A DNA stretch of 47,556 bases from Gammaproteobacteria bacterium. GTDB lineage: Bacteria > Pseudomonadota > Gammaproteobacteria > SKWO01. The translations under genes were made by a program, and so were the position numbers. Below the pieces are notes generated by a model that was not told the DNA's origin, searched no databases, and worked only from the letters and a program-made list of their open reading frames with translations. The stretch is taken from the NCBI GenBank assembly GCA_007128895.1, contig SKWO01000009.1, positions 1-47,556 of the forward strand, read 5' to 3'. This document shows positions 16,651-27,866 of this stretch, piece after piece. Within the stretch, counting starts at the first letter, position 1, and every line of letters begins with the position of its first letter.

Positions 16651-18177
16651 GTGTTCAACCGAGCAGACAAGCGGGTCAATGAGCAGCTGAAACGGCTGAG
16701 TGAGCGATTGGCGGAGGAGAACCCGCTGCTCAAGGACATCGTCGGCCAGTTTCAGCGGCTTGACCGGCTGGCCTACCGCATGGGGTTGCTGGGTCCGGAA
16801 CAGTCGTATGCCTTTACCATCTCCTGGTGGCCGATGGTGGCCGTGCTCGGCACCTTCTCCGCCGGCAAATCGAGCTTCATCAACGCCTATCTTGGCCAGG
16901 ATGTGCAGCGTACCGGCAACCAGGCGGTCGATGACCACTTTACCGTCATCTGCTACGGCGCCTCCGACGCGGTCAAGGAGCTGCCGGGGGTCGCGCTGGA
17001 TGGCGATCCACGCTTTCCCTTTTATCGGGTCAGTGACGAAATTGCGCGGGTCGGCAGTGACCGTGGACGCAGCGTCGACCACTACCTGAAGATGAAGACG
17101 TGCCGCGCTGAGCCGTTGCGCGGGCGCATACTGATCGACTCACCGGGCTTCGATGCCGATGAGCAGCGTACCGAGATCCTGCGCCTGACCGATCACATCA
17201 TCGATCTGTCGGACCTGGTGCTGGTCTTCTTCGACGCCCGCCACCCCGAGCCGGGCGCGATGCGCGACACCCTCGAGTATCTGGTCAGCCGCGTGGCCGA
17301 GCGCAACGACGCCGGCAAGCTGATGTTCATCCTCAACCAGATCGACACCACCTGGCACGAGGACAACCTGGAAGAGGTGGTCTCCGCCTGGCAGCGCGCC
17401 GTGGTACGCAAGGGGAGCGATACCGGACGCTTCTACTGTATCTACAATCCGCAGCAGGCGGTGCGGATCGAAGAGCCGCTGATCGAGGAGCGCTACCGTC
17501 AGAAGGCGGGCCATGACCGCGATGAGATCCACCAGCGCATTGCCGGCGTGACCCTGTCGCGTAGCTACCGCATCGTCGGCTCCCTGCAGGCGATGGCCGA
17601 CCGCATCGAGCAGCAAGCCGTGCCGGCGCTGTGCGAGGCGTTGGCCCGCTGGTCGAAACGGGTGGCTCTCTACGACGGACTCGCCTACGCGGCATTGGCT
17701 GCCGTCGTACTGGCTGCGACCCATCTGGTAACCGGTTCGGTCACCGTGCTCTTCCAGCCGGGCTGGATCGACTACCTGGCCGAGCGTCCAATGACTGCCA
17801 GTCTGGTCGGGGCCGGTGTGATTGCCATACTGGGGGCGATCCACTACACCATGCGTCGTACGGCTGCCCGACAGATCGCTCGCCAGATGGCCACCGAGCA
17901 GCCGGAGGGCAATCTGCAGCGTGCCTTTCTCAAGAATACCCGTTTCTGGCACAGTCTCTGGCGCAACCGGCCGACCGGGTGGGGCCGTTCGGCCAGTCGT
18001 CTTTTGAGGGATTTGCGTGAGAATGCCGAGGGCTATGTCCAGCGGCTTAACAATGCCTTCGTCGATCCGGTCGGACGCCATCCGGAGGGCGAAGCGGCGC
18101 ATCAGGCGACGAGCGTACAGCAGAATAACCATAATGTGAGCGAGGGGAGCAACGAGGAACGCTCAACAGGAGGGTGA
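16651..18177 (+). CDS. Dynamin-like GTPase with C-terminal TM segments
   Basis: G1 'GTFSAGKSS', G3 'DSPGF', G4 'NQID'; C-terminal hydrophobic segments 'AALAAVVLAATHLVTGSVTVLF' and 'LVGAGVIAILGAIHYTM'. GTG start. Confidence 0.82.
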   Translation: MFNRADKRVNEQLKRLSERLAEENPLLKDIVGQFQRLDRLAYRMGLLGPEQSYAFTISWWPMVAVLGTFSAGKSSFINAYLGQDVQRTGNQAVDDHFTVICYGASDAVKELPGVALDGDPRFPFYRVSDEIARVGSDRGRSVDHYLKMKTCRAEPLRGRILIDSPGFDADEQRTEILRLTDHIIDLSDLVLVFFDARHPEPGAMRDTLEYLVSRVAERNDAGKLMFILNQIDTTWHEDNLEEVVSAWQRAVVRKGSDTGRFYCIYNPQQAVRIEEPLIEERYRQKAGHDRDEIHQRIAGVTLSRSYRIVGSLQAMADRIEQQAVPALCEALARWSKRVALYDGLAYAALAAVVLAATHLVTGSVTVLFQPGWIDYLAERPMTASLVGAGVIAILGAIHYTMRRTAARQIARQMATEQPEGNLQRAFLKNTRFWHSLWRNRPTGWGRSASRLLRDLRENAEGYVQRLNNAFVDPVGRHPEGEAAHQATSVQQNNHNVSEGSNEERSTGG

Positions 18178-18180
18178 GAG

Positions 18181-18372
18181 ATGAACTATCTGGTCTGGGT
18201 GCTGTTCGGTGTGGCCATGCTGCTGGTGCCGATCTCGCTGCTGGCGGCGCTGACCGCCTTTGGCGTCTGCGTCGGCTGCGCCACACTGCGTGATCTGCGT
18301 CGTCGCTGGGGGCTGCGGCGTCAGCCATCCGAAGCGGCTGATTCGACAAAATCGTTCACACAATCACAATGA
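18181..18372 (+). CDS. Small membrane protein
   Basis: 63 aa, hydrophobic N-terminal two thirds; ATG with 'AGGAGGGTGAGAG' SD; 3 nt after the dynamin-like gene. Confidence 0.6.
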   Translation: MNYLVWVLFGVAMLLVPISLLAALTAFGVCVGCATLRDLRRRWGLRRQPSEAADSTKSFTQSQ

Positions 18373-18390
18373 CGAGAGGGAGATTTGCGC

Positions 18391-18858
18391 ATGAGTGAGA
18401 AAAAACTGGCCATCATCGCCACCAAGGGGAGCCTCGACTGGGCCTATCCGCCCTTCATCCTGGCCTCGACTGCTGCGGCACTGGGCTATCAGGTACAGAT
18501 ATTCTTTACCTTCTATGGTCTGCAGTTGCTGAAGAAGAAGCTCGATCTGGAGGTCACTTCGCTGGGTAATCCGGGCATGCCGATGCCGATGCCCATGCCG
18601 GTGCTGCTGCAGGCGCTGCCGGGCATGCAGAAGATGATGACCATGATGATGAAGAAGAAGATGCAGTCCAAGGGGGTCGCCAGCCTGGAAGACCTGCGCG
18701 ATCTTTGCATCGAGGCCGAAGTACGCATGACGGCCTGTCAGATGACAGTCGACCTCTTCGAGATGGAGACGGCCGAGTTCATCAGCGGGATCGAGTATGC
18801 CGGCGCAGCGGCCTTCTTCGAGTTTGCCGGCGAGTCGGATATCTGCCTGTATATCTGA
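18391..18858 (+). CDS. DsrE2-type DsrE/DsrF-like sulfur carrier family protein
   Basis: 'LAIIATKGSLDWAYPPFILASTAAALGYQVQIFFTFYGLQLL', 'PMPMPMPVLLQALPGMQKMMTMMMKKKM', 'MTACQMTVDLFEM' with the conserved Cys. Confidence 0.85.
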   Translation: MSEKKLAIIATKGSLDWAYPPFILASTAAALGYQVQIFFTFYGLQLLKKKLDLEVTSLGNPGMPMPMPMPVLLQALPGMQKMMTMMMKKKMQSKGVASLEDLRDLCIEAEVRMTACQMTVDLFEMETAEFISGIEYAGAAAFFEFAGESDICLYI

Positions 18859-18878
18859 GCCGGCCGGAACCCTCAGCG

Positions 18879-19388
18879 TCAGAGGTGCAGCCGGCGCAGG
18901 TCGGCCGGCACCTCGGCGTGCGCCCATACGGCATCGAACAGGCGTAGCTGCTGCTGCGCCTCGGCCGGGGCATTGAAGCTGACCTGGGCGCGATAGCTGG
19001 TAGCCAGAGGGCGGCGGATCATGCCGGTGGCATCGACGATCAGCAGGGCATCCACTGCGTCGCGCTGCTCGCGCGCCGGTTGGCGGATCTCGATGAAGCT
19101 GGTCAGCCGGCGGGCGGTTTCCAGCAGCTGGTGCCCCTCTTTGATTGCCCGCGCCGGGTCCAGTACCAGAATCCGGATGCGGGCGTTGCGATTGCTGGTG
19201 GCCAACTGGGTCAGCGTCTGGGTGAACTCGGCGTTATCGTACAGCGCCGGATCGAGGTCGTGGCTGAAGAGGTCGATGCTGCGCCGGGCCTGCGTAGCCA
19301 TGCTCAGCGAGACCGTGCGGTTATCCTCCAGACCATCGATCTCGAAGGACTCGCTGTCCTTGCCCAGTACCCGCTGCTCACTCTGCAT
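18879..19388 (-). CDS. Conserved hypothetical protein (phospholipase D-like fold candidate, DUF7931-like)
   Basis: 169 aa; 'QARRSIDLFSHDLDPALYDNAEFTQTLTQLATSNRNARIRILVLDPARAIKEGHQLLETARRLTSFIEIR'. Confidence 0.6.
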   Translation of the reverse strand: MQSEQRVLGKDSESFEIDGLEDNRTVSLSMATQARRSIDLFSHDLDPALYDNAEFTQTLTQLATSNRNARIRILVLDPARAIKEGHQLLETARRLTSFIEIRQPAREQRDAVDALLIVDATGMIRRPLATSYRAQVSFNAPAEAQQQLRLFDAVWAHAEVPADLRRLHL

Positions 19389-19447
19389 CGCTGTACTCCT
19401 CTATCTGCCGGTGGTATGCCACAACCATAGCATCTTCATGGGCGCGG

Positions 19448-21349
<1,902 letters not shown>

Positions 21350-21364
21350 AGGGGGGGAGACAAG

Positions 21365-22288
21365 ATGGAACGACGCACTTTTCTTAAATACAGTGGACTG
21401 ACGTTGGCCGGTGTTGGCCTGACCGGCTGCAAGGAGCTCGACATGAGCGGCTTCAGTCAGGCGATGAGTGGTCTGGGGCAATCGATGCCGGGCACAGGTG
21501 GTGGTGACCAGTTCTCCTCCCTGATGCGTGCTGGTGGCGCCGTGGCGCGAGCGATGGAAGATCTCGATCCCGAGCAGGAGTACTACCTCGGTCGCACCGT
21601 GGCCGCCAACGTGCTGACCCGTTATCCGGCCTGGAACAACCGTGAAGCGAATGACTACATCAGTCAGGTCGGTCGTTATGTCAGCCTGGCCTCTGCGCTG
21701 CCCGAGACCTTTGGCGGTTACTACTTCCAGATCGCCGACTCCGATGAGATCAACGCCTTTGCTGCGCCGGGTGGGCTGATCATCGTGACCCGTGGTCTGC
21801 TGCGCTGCTGCAAATCGGAGGATGCCGTGGCCGCGGTGCTGGCCCACGAGGTGGGCCACGTGCAACACCGCCACGGTATCCAGGCGATTCGCCGCTCACG
21901 CATCACCTCGGCGGTTGCCATCGTCGGCACCGAAGCGGCCCGTCACGCCGGCTCGCCAGAGGTGCGCCAGCTGGCCCAGCTCTTCGATGGCGCCATTAAC
22001 GACATCATTACCACCATGGTCGATAACGGCTACTCGCGTGCGTTTGAGCGCGATTCGGACCGGGCGGCACTGGCCATTTTGCAGCGCACCGGGTATGACG
22101 ATCGTGCCTTGATCGATATGCTGCAGGAGATGGATGGACGCCTGCAGCCCGGAGCCAAGGACTTTGCCGCGACCCACCCGAGCCCATCGGCTCGCATGGG
22201 TGAGATCGAGCCGAATCTGCTGGCCGAGCGCCGTGCCATTCCACGCTCTCGCCAGAGTCGCTTCCAGAGAGCCATGCGCAATGTATGA
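21365..22288 (+). CDS. M48-family zinc metalloprotease, putative lipoprotein
   Basis: 'MERRTFLKYSGLTLAGVGLTGCKEL' (lipobox LTGC), 'HEVGHVQHRHG', downstream 'FERDSDRAALAIL'. Confidence 0.9.
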   Translation: MERRTFLKYSGLTLAGVGLTGCKELDMSGFSQAMSGLGQSMPGTGGGDQFSSLMRAGGAVARAMEDLDPEQEYYLGRTVAANVLTRYPAWNNREANDYISQVGRYVSLASALPETFGGYYFQIADSDEINAFAAPGGLIIVTRGLLRCCKSEDAVAAVLAHEVGHVQHRHGIQAIRRSRITSAVAIVGTEAARHAGSPEVRQLAQLFDGAINDIITTMVDNGYSRAFERDSDRAALAILQRTGYDDRALIDMLQEMDGRLQPGAKDFAATHPSPSARMGEIEPNLLAERRAIPRSRQSRFQRAMRNV

Positions 22289-22306
22289 GCCGCTCTGAAT
22301 GAAGAC

Positions 22307-24424
22307 GTGACAGCCTTCGTTCAGCGTCTGATGGATGGCCGTCAGCGCAGCCTGGTGGCGGCGCTGGCGGCCTTTTTGTTGGCCACTTTCATAGGGCAGG
22401 CCGGTTGGCTGGACCGCTGGGAGGCCCGCAGTTGGGATATGCGTGTCGACTGGTTGGCCGCACCCGGCCCGGCGAGCGAGCAAATCGCCGTGATTCTGCT
22501 CGATCAGGCAAGTCTGGACTGGGCCAGTCAGGAGAGCGGGCTAGGCTGGCCATGGCCGCGCGAGCTCTACGGCGTTCTAACCGATTTTGTCGCACGCAGT
22601 TCAGCCCACGCGCTCGCCCTCGATGTGCTCTATCTGGAGCCCTCTGTTTACGGCGTGGGTGATGACCAGCGCTTTGCCGAGGCGATGGAACGGCATGGGC
22701 GTACCGTCTTGCCGCTCTTTGCCAGCCGAGCGGGAGAAGAGGAGGGGCAAGGCTGGCCGGAAGGATATGGCGATGCCCCGTTGCCGCTGTCGCAGCAGCC
22801 GTGGTGGCCGGTCAGCCAGCGCGTTCATCTGCCTATCGAGCCGTTGGCGGTGGCTTCGGCCCAGTTGGGCAATGCCCGCTTCTCGCCGGACGACGATGCC
22901 ATCTATCGACGCCTCCACCCGTTTGAATGGTTCGATGGCCGGGCGATTCCCGCTCTGGGGCTGGCCGCCTGGCGCGCCGCCTATCCCGAGGCCGAGGTCG
23001 TGCTGGAGGCGGGCCGCTTGCGACTGGGCGAATACAGCGTGCCACTGGGGGCCGACGGCACCGCACTGCTGCGCTTTCGCGGCCCCTCCGGGACTCACGA
23101 AACGGTCAGTGCCGCCGCCGTGCTGCAGTCGGAGTTGCGCCTGCGTGCCGGCGAACAGCCGGTCATTGATCCTACGCTGTTCGATGATCGCTACGTCTTC
23201 TTCGGCTTTTCGGCGCCAGGTCTGTTCGATCTGCGCCCGACCCCGGTCAGCGGGATCTATCCCGGGGTCGAGATCCAGGCAACCCTGCTCGACAACCTGC
23301 TCTCGGGCGACTTCCTGCGTCAGCCGCCGCGCTGGGTTGGTCTGGCCGTGGCGGCATTCCTGGCCTGGCTCAGTGCCATGCTGCTGACCCGCTACACGTC
23401 AGTGGCCGGTACGCTGGCGGTGGGGGGGGGGCTGCTGTTGTTGCCGCTACCGCTGGCAGCCGCCGCCTATCAGTTCGGCTACTGGCTACCCCTGATGTTG
23501 CCAGCGCTGGCGGTGGCGCTGGCCATCCTCTTTGCCACGGTGCTCAACCAGGCCACCGAAGGGCGGCAGAAGCGCTTTATCCGCAACGCCTTTCAGCGCT
23601 ATCTGAGTCCGCAGGTGATCGAGCAGCTGGTCAACCATCCCGAGCAGTTGCGTCTGGGCGGCGAGCGCCGCGAGTTGAGCATCTTCTTCTCCGACCTGGC
23701 TGGTTTTACCGCCCTCTCCGAAGGGCTGGAGCCGGAGCCGTTGACCGAACTGCTTAACGACTACCTGTCCGAGATGAGCGAAATCATCCTGGATGAAGGT
23801 GGTACCATCGACAAGTACGAGGGCGATGCAATCATTGCCTTCTGGAATGCGCCGCTCCCGGTCGCGGACCACGCACAGCATGCGGTACGCGCCGCTGTTC
23901 GCTGTCAGCAGCGTCTGGCTGAGCTGCAGCCGCGCTACATCGAACGGGTCGGACGCCCTCTGTCAATGCGTATCGGCCTGCACACCGGCCACGCTGTGGT
24001 CGGCAACATGGGCTCGCGCACCCGCTTCGACTACACCATGCTCGGCGATGCGGTCAATCTGGCCGCCCGCCTGGAGGGGGTCAACAAGGTCTTTGCCACA
24101 CAGACGCTGCTCTCGGGCAGCATGGCCGGGCTGGTGCGCGACCACTGCCCGCTGCGCGAAGTCGGGCGCGTGGCCGTGGTCGGCCGCGCTGAGCCGGTCA
24201 CGCTTTTCCAACCACGCCCGGAAGCGCTCGAAGCGGATGCGGTAGACGCCTTCCACGCCGCCCTTGAGCTCTTCTATCAGGGGGACTTCCATGCTGCCGA
24301 GACGGCGTTTGCCCGGCTCGCCGATCACGACCCGGTCGCGGCGTGCTATGTCGACCACAGTCGCCGCCTGTCGCTGTCGACTCAGGCCGCGTGGAGCGGC
24401 GTCCTGGTGCTCGACAGCAAGTAA
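22307..24424 (+). CDS. CHASE2-domain adenylate/guanylate cyclase
   Basis: N-terminal CHASE2-like periplasmic domain, TM segments, class III cyclase 'LSIFFSDLAGFTALSE', 'YEGDAIIAFWNAP', 'RIGLHTGHAVVGNMGS'. GTG start. Confidence 0.9.
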   Translation: MTAFVQRLMDGRQRSLVAALAAFLLATFIGQAGWLDRWEARSWDMRVDWLAAPGPASEQIAVILLDQASLDWASQESGLGWPWPRELYGVLTDFVARSSAHALALDVLYLEPSVYGVGDDQRFAEAMERHGRTVLPLFASRAGEEEGQGWPEGYGDAPLPLSQQPWWPVSQRVHLPIEPLAVASAQLGNARFSPDDDAIYRRLHPFEWFDGRAIPALGLAAWRAAYPEAEVVLEAGRLRLGEYSVPLGADGTALLRFRGPSGTHETVSAAAVLQSELRLRAGEQPVIDPTLFDDRYVFFGFSAPGLFDLRPTPVSGIYPGVEIQATLLDNLLSGDFLRQPPRWVGLAVAAFLAWLSAMLLTRYTSVAGTLAVGGGLLLLPLPLAAAAYQFGYWLPLMLPALAVALAILFATVLNQATEGRQKRFIRNAFQRYLSPQVIEQLVNHPEQLRLGGERRELSIFFSDLAGFTALSEGLEPEPLTELLNDYLSEMSEIILDEGGTIDKYEGDAIIAFWNAPLPVADHAQHAVRAAVRCQQRLAELQPRYIERVGRPLSMRIGLHTGHAVVGNMGSRTRFDYTMLGDAVNLAARLEGVNKVFATQTLLSGSMAGLVRDHCPLREVGRVAVVGRAEPVTLFQPRPEALEADAVDAFHAALELFYQGDFHAAETAFARLADHDPVAACYVDHSRRLSLSTQAAWSGVLVLDSK

Positions 24425-24471
24425 CTTTGGTATCATGAAATGTTTGCACCACTGTCAGGGAAGGAGACGGC

Positions 24472-27036
24472 ATGTCATTCATCGAAACCTATGCAGCCCA
24501 CGTCGCCGAACGCGCAGGGCAGGGGTTGCCGCCGCTGCCGCTGGATGCCCAGCAGACGGCTGAGCTGGTTGAGCTGCTCAAGCAGCCGCCGAAGGGGCAC
24601 GAGGCCGAGTTGGTCGAGTTGCTGAGCGAGCGCGTGCCGCCCGGCGTCGATGACGCCGCCTACGTCAAGGCCGGTTTTCTGGCCGCACTGGCCAAGGGCG
24701 AGGCGAAAAGCCCGCTGATCGACCGCAAACAGGCGGTCCGGCTGCTCGGCACCATGCTCGGCGGCTACAACGTACTGCCACTGGTCGAGCTGCTCGATGA
24801 TGACCACATGGCGCCGGTGGCGGCTCACGCCCTGGCGCGCATGACACTGGTCTTCGACGCCGCCAACGACGTCATTCACAAGGCCAAGAGCAATAATTTT
24901 GCCAAGGAGGTCGCCGAGGCGTGGGCCAACGGCGACTGGTTCACCGGCCGTCAGGCGCTGCCGGAGGCGATCACCGTGACCGTCTTCAAGGTCGACGGCG
25001 AGATCAATACCGACGACCTTTCGCCGGCCTCCGAGGCATGGAGTCGCCCCGACATCCCGCTGCACGCCCAGGCGATGCTCGGCAGCCGCATCGACCGCGC
25101 GCTGGAGACGATCGCCGAGCTCAAGGCCAAGGGCCATCCGCTCGCCTTCGTCGGTGACGTCGTCGGCACCGGCTCGTCGCGCAAGTCGGCGATCAACTCG
25201 GTGCAGTGGCACATCGGTCAGGCAATCCCCCATGTGCCGAACAAGCGCACCGGCGGCGTCATCCTCGGCGGCAAGATCGCGCCGATCTTCTTCAACACCG
25301 CCGAGGACTCCGGCGCGCTGCCGATCGAGTGCGACGTCAGCGGCCTGAACAGCGGCGACGTGATCACCATCCACCCTTATGAAGGGCGCATCGTCAACGA
25401 GGCCGGGGCGGAGGTTGCCCGTTTCGAGCTGCGCCCGACCACGCTGGCCGACGAGGTGCGCGCCGGTGGCCGTATCCCGCTGATCATCGGCCGCTCGCTG
25501 ACCGACCGTACCCGCGAGGCGCTCGACTTGCCGCCCTCCGACCTCTTTACCCGGCCGGTTGCCCCGGCCGACAGCGGCAAGGGCTTTACCCTGGCGCAGA
25601 AGATGGTCGGTCGCGCCTGCGGCGTCGACGGTGTGCGTCCCGGCACCTACTGCGAGCCGCGCATGGCCACGGTCGGCTCGCAGGACACCACCGGGGCGAT
25701 GACCCGCGATGAACTCAAGGAGCTGGCCTGCCTTGGCTTCTCCGCCGATCTGGTGATGCAGAGCTTCTGCCACACCGCGGCCTATCCGAAGCCTGTCGAC
25801 GTCAAGCTGCAGCACGAGCTGCCGCCCTTTATCACTCAGCGCGGTGGGGTAGCGCTGCGCCCCGGTGATGGCATCATCCACTCTTGGCTCAATCGCATGT
25901 TGCTGCCCGACACCGTCGGTACCGGCGGGGATTCGCACACCCGCTTCCCGATCGGCATCAGCTTCCCGGCCGGCTCCGGGCTGGTCGCCTTTGCCGCCGC
26001 TCTCGGGGTGATGCCGCTGGACATGCCGGAGTCGGTGCTGGTCCGCTTCAAGGGGCAGATGCAGCCCGGCATCACCCTGCGTGACCTGGTCAACGCGATC
26101 CCCTACGTGGCGATCCAGCGCGGCCTGCTGACGGTGGAGAAGAAGGGCAAGAAGAACGTCTTCTCCGGCCGCGTGCTGGAGATCGAGGGGCTGCCCGACC
26201 TCAAGGTCGAGCAGGCCTTTGAATTGGCCGACGCCTCCGCCGAGCGCTCCGCCAACGGCTGCACGGTGCGCCTCAACCGCGAGTCGATCGCCGAGTACCT
26301 GACCTCCAACATCACCCTGCTCAAGTGGATGATCGCCAACGGCTACGAGGATGGCCGCACCCTGCAACGACGCATCGACGCGATGCAGGCGTGGCTGGAC
26401 GACCCGCAGCTGCTGGAGCCGGACCGCGATGCCGAGTACGCCGAGGTGATCGAGATCGACCTCGACCAGATCACCGAGCCGCTGCTCGCCTGCCCGAACG
26501 ATCCCGACGACATCAAGCCGCTGTCGGCGGTCGCCGGCGGCAGCGTAGACGAGGTCTTCATCGGCTCGTGCATGACCAACATCGGCCACTACCGCGCCGC
26601 CGGCAAGCTGCTCGAGGATGTCAACGACGTGCCGGCCCGGCTCTGGGTCTGCCCACCAACGCGCATGGATCAGCGCCAGCTCACCGAGGAGGGCTACTAC
26701 GCCATCTTCGGCCGCGCCGGGGCGCGTACCGAGATGCCGGGCTGCTCGCTCTGCATGGGCAACCAGGCGCGGGTCAAGGAGAACAGCACCGTCGTCTCGA
26801 CTTCGACGCGCAACTTCCCCAACCGGCTCGGCAAGGGGGCCAATGTCTATCTGGCCTCGGCCGAGCTGGCCGCGGTCAGCGCCCGTCTCGGCCACCTGCC
26901 GACGGTCGCCGAGTACCTGGAGCACGCCGCGCGCATCGCCCCGCTGGCCGACAACATCTACCGCTACCTCAACTTCCACGAGATCGCGGCCTACCGGGAC
27001 GAGGCCGACAAGGTGATTCCCATCGCGGTGGCATGA
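24472..27036 (+). CDS. acnB: Aconitate hydratase B (bifunctional aconitase/2-methylisocitrate dehydratase)
   Basis: 854 aa; '[18 protein letters not shown]', '[42 protein letters not shown]', '[13 protein letters not shown]'. Confidence 0.97.
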   Translation: MSFIETYAAHVAERAGQGLPPLPLDAQQTAELVELLKQPPKGHEAELVELLSERVPPGVDDAAYVKAGFLAALAKGEAKSPLIDRKQAVRLLGTMLGGYNVLPLVELLDDDHMAPVAAHALARMTLVFDAANDVIHKAKSNNFAKEVAEAWANGDWFTGRQALPEAITVTVFKVDGEINTDDLSPASEAWSRPDIPLHAQAMLGSRIDRALETIAELKAKGHPLAFVGDVVGTGSSRKSAINSVQWHIGQAIPHVPNKRTGGVILGGKIAPIFFNTAEDSGALPIECDVSGLNSGDVITIHPYEGRIVNEAGAEVARFELRPTTLADEVRAGGRIPLIIGRSLTDRTREALDLPPSDLFTRPVAPADSGKGFTLAQKMVGRACGVDGVRPGTYCEPRMATVGSQDTTGAMTRDELKELACLGFSADLVMQSFCHTAAYPKPVDVKLQHELPPFITQRGGVALRPGDGIIHSWLNRMLLPDTVGTGGDSHTRFPIGISFPAGSGLVAFAAALGVMPLDMPESVLVRFKGQMQPGITLRDLVNAIPYVAIQRGLLTVEKKGKKNVFSGRVLEIEGLPDLKVEQAFELADASAERSANGCTVRLNRESIAEYLTSNITLLKWMIANGYEDGRTLQRRIDAMQAWLDDPQLLEPDRDAEYAEVIEIDLDQITEPLLACPNDPDDIKPLSAVAGGSVDEVFIGSCMTNIGHYRAAGKLLEDVNDVPARLWVCPPTRMDQRQLTEEGYYAIFGRAGARTEMPGCSLCMGNQARVKENSTVVSTSTRNFPNRLGKGANVYLASAELAAVSARLGHLPTVAEYLEHAARIAPLADNIYRYLNFHEIAAYRDEADKVIPIAVA

Positions 27037-27866
27037 TTCTCTACGGCTACTTCCCGTTCGACCGTCTCGACGTCCTGCGCAACTGCGTGCTGCCGTTCGA
27101 GGCGGTCTGTACGCGGGACGACCCGTTCGAGCTCAACCGGCCGGCCGCCCCGCCGCCAGAGGCGCAGGGGCCGATCACCCGGCGTGAGTTCGATGCCGAG
27201 GTACGGCGCCAGTACGAGGCGTTGCCCGACCACCTGCAGGCGATGCTGCCGTTCAATGCGTTCCGCGACCACGCCCATCAGGATGTGACGAAGAAGGCCG
27301 CCTTCATCCAGGCGATCCGCCAGCGGCGCAGCCCGCGGCCGAAGCTGCCGACGGCGGAGGCGTACCGTGCCCTGGCTGTCTGCAACCTCTACGCCTCGGC
27401 GACCAACCCGGTGCTCTGGGAGCGCCATGCCGATCATCACCGCGGCTTCGTGGTCGGTTTCGACAGTCGCCACGAGAGCTTTTCCGCAGCGAATTACCGA
27501 GAGCGGCCGCAGGCCCTCGGGCAGGTGCGCTACAGCAACGAGCGCCCGACCGCCGACGGGCCGGGGCAGCCCTTCCCAGCGCTCTTTCACCAGCCGGTGC
27601 AGTGGGCGCATGAGCAGGCGTGGCGGCTGATCCGCCCGATCGCCGCCGGCAAGCCCGATCCGCAGGGCGGGGCGGGGCGATATCTGTACAAGTTTCCTGC
27701 CACCTCGGTCAAGGCGGTGGTGGTCGGCGCCAGTGCCGATCCGCAGCGGGTTGAGGAGCTGGGCCACTTTCTGGCCAACGATATGCGCCTGAAGCGGCAT
27801 CGCCTGGCCCGCTGCATGCCGGATGCCAGCCACTATACCCTGCACATCGTTGCCGAGGAGGGATGA
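27033..27866 (+). CDS. DUF2971 domain protein
   Basis: '[31 protein letters not shown]' matches the DUF2971 signature. Start ATG 27033 overlaps the acnB stop (ATGA). Confidence 0.75.
   Translation: MILYGYFPFDRLDVLRNCVLPFEAVCTRDDPFELNRPAAPPPEAQGPITRREFDAEVRRQYEALPDHLQAMLPFNAFRDHAHQDVTKKAAFIQAIRQRRSPRPKLPTAEAYRALAVCNLYASATNPVLWERHADHHRGFVVGFDSRHESFSAANYRERPQALGQVRYSNERPTADGPGQPFPALFHQPVQWAHEQAWRLIRPIAAGKPDPQGGAGRYLYKFPATSVKAVVVGASADPQRVEELGHFLANDMRLKRHRLARCMPDASHYTLHIVAEEG

Noticed and set aside
16651-18858. Dynamin-like GTPase region as an antiphage defence island
   Set aside because: No nuclease, toxin, integrase or other defence genes nearby; neighbours point to envelope/sulfur functions instead.
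24475-26979. 834-aa minus-strand ORF
   Set aside because: Shadow ORF opposite acnB.
26325-27032. Upstream part of the 513-aa ORF ending in DUF2971
   Set aside because: Out-of-frame Arg-rich translation of acnB; true start is ATG 27033.
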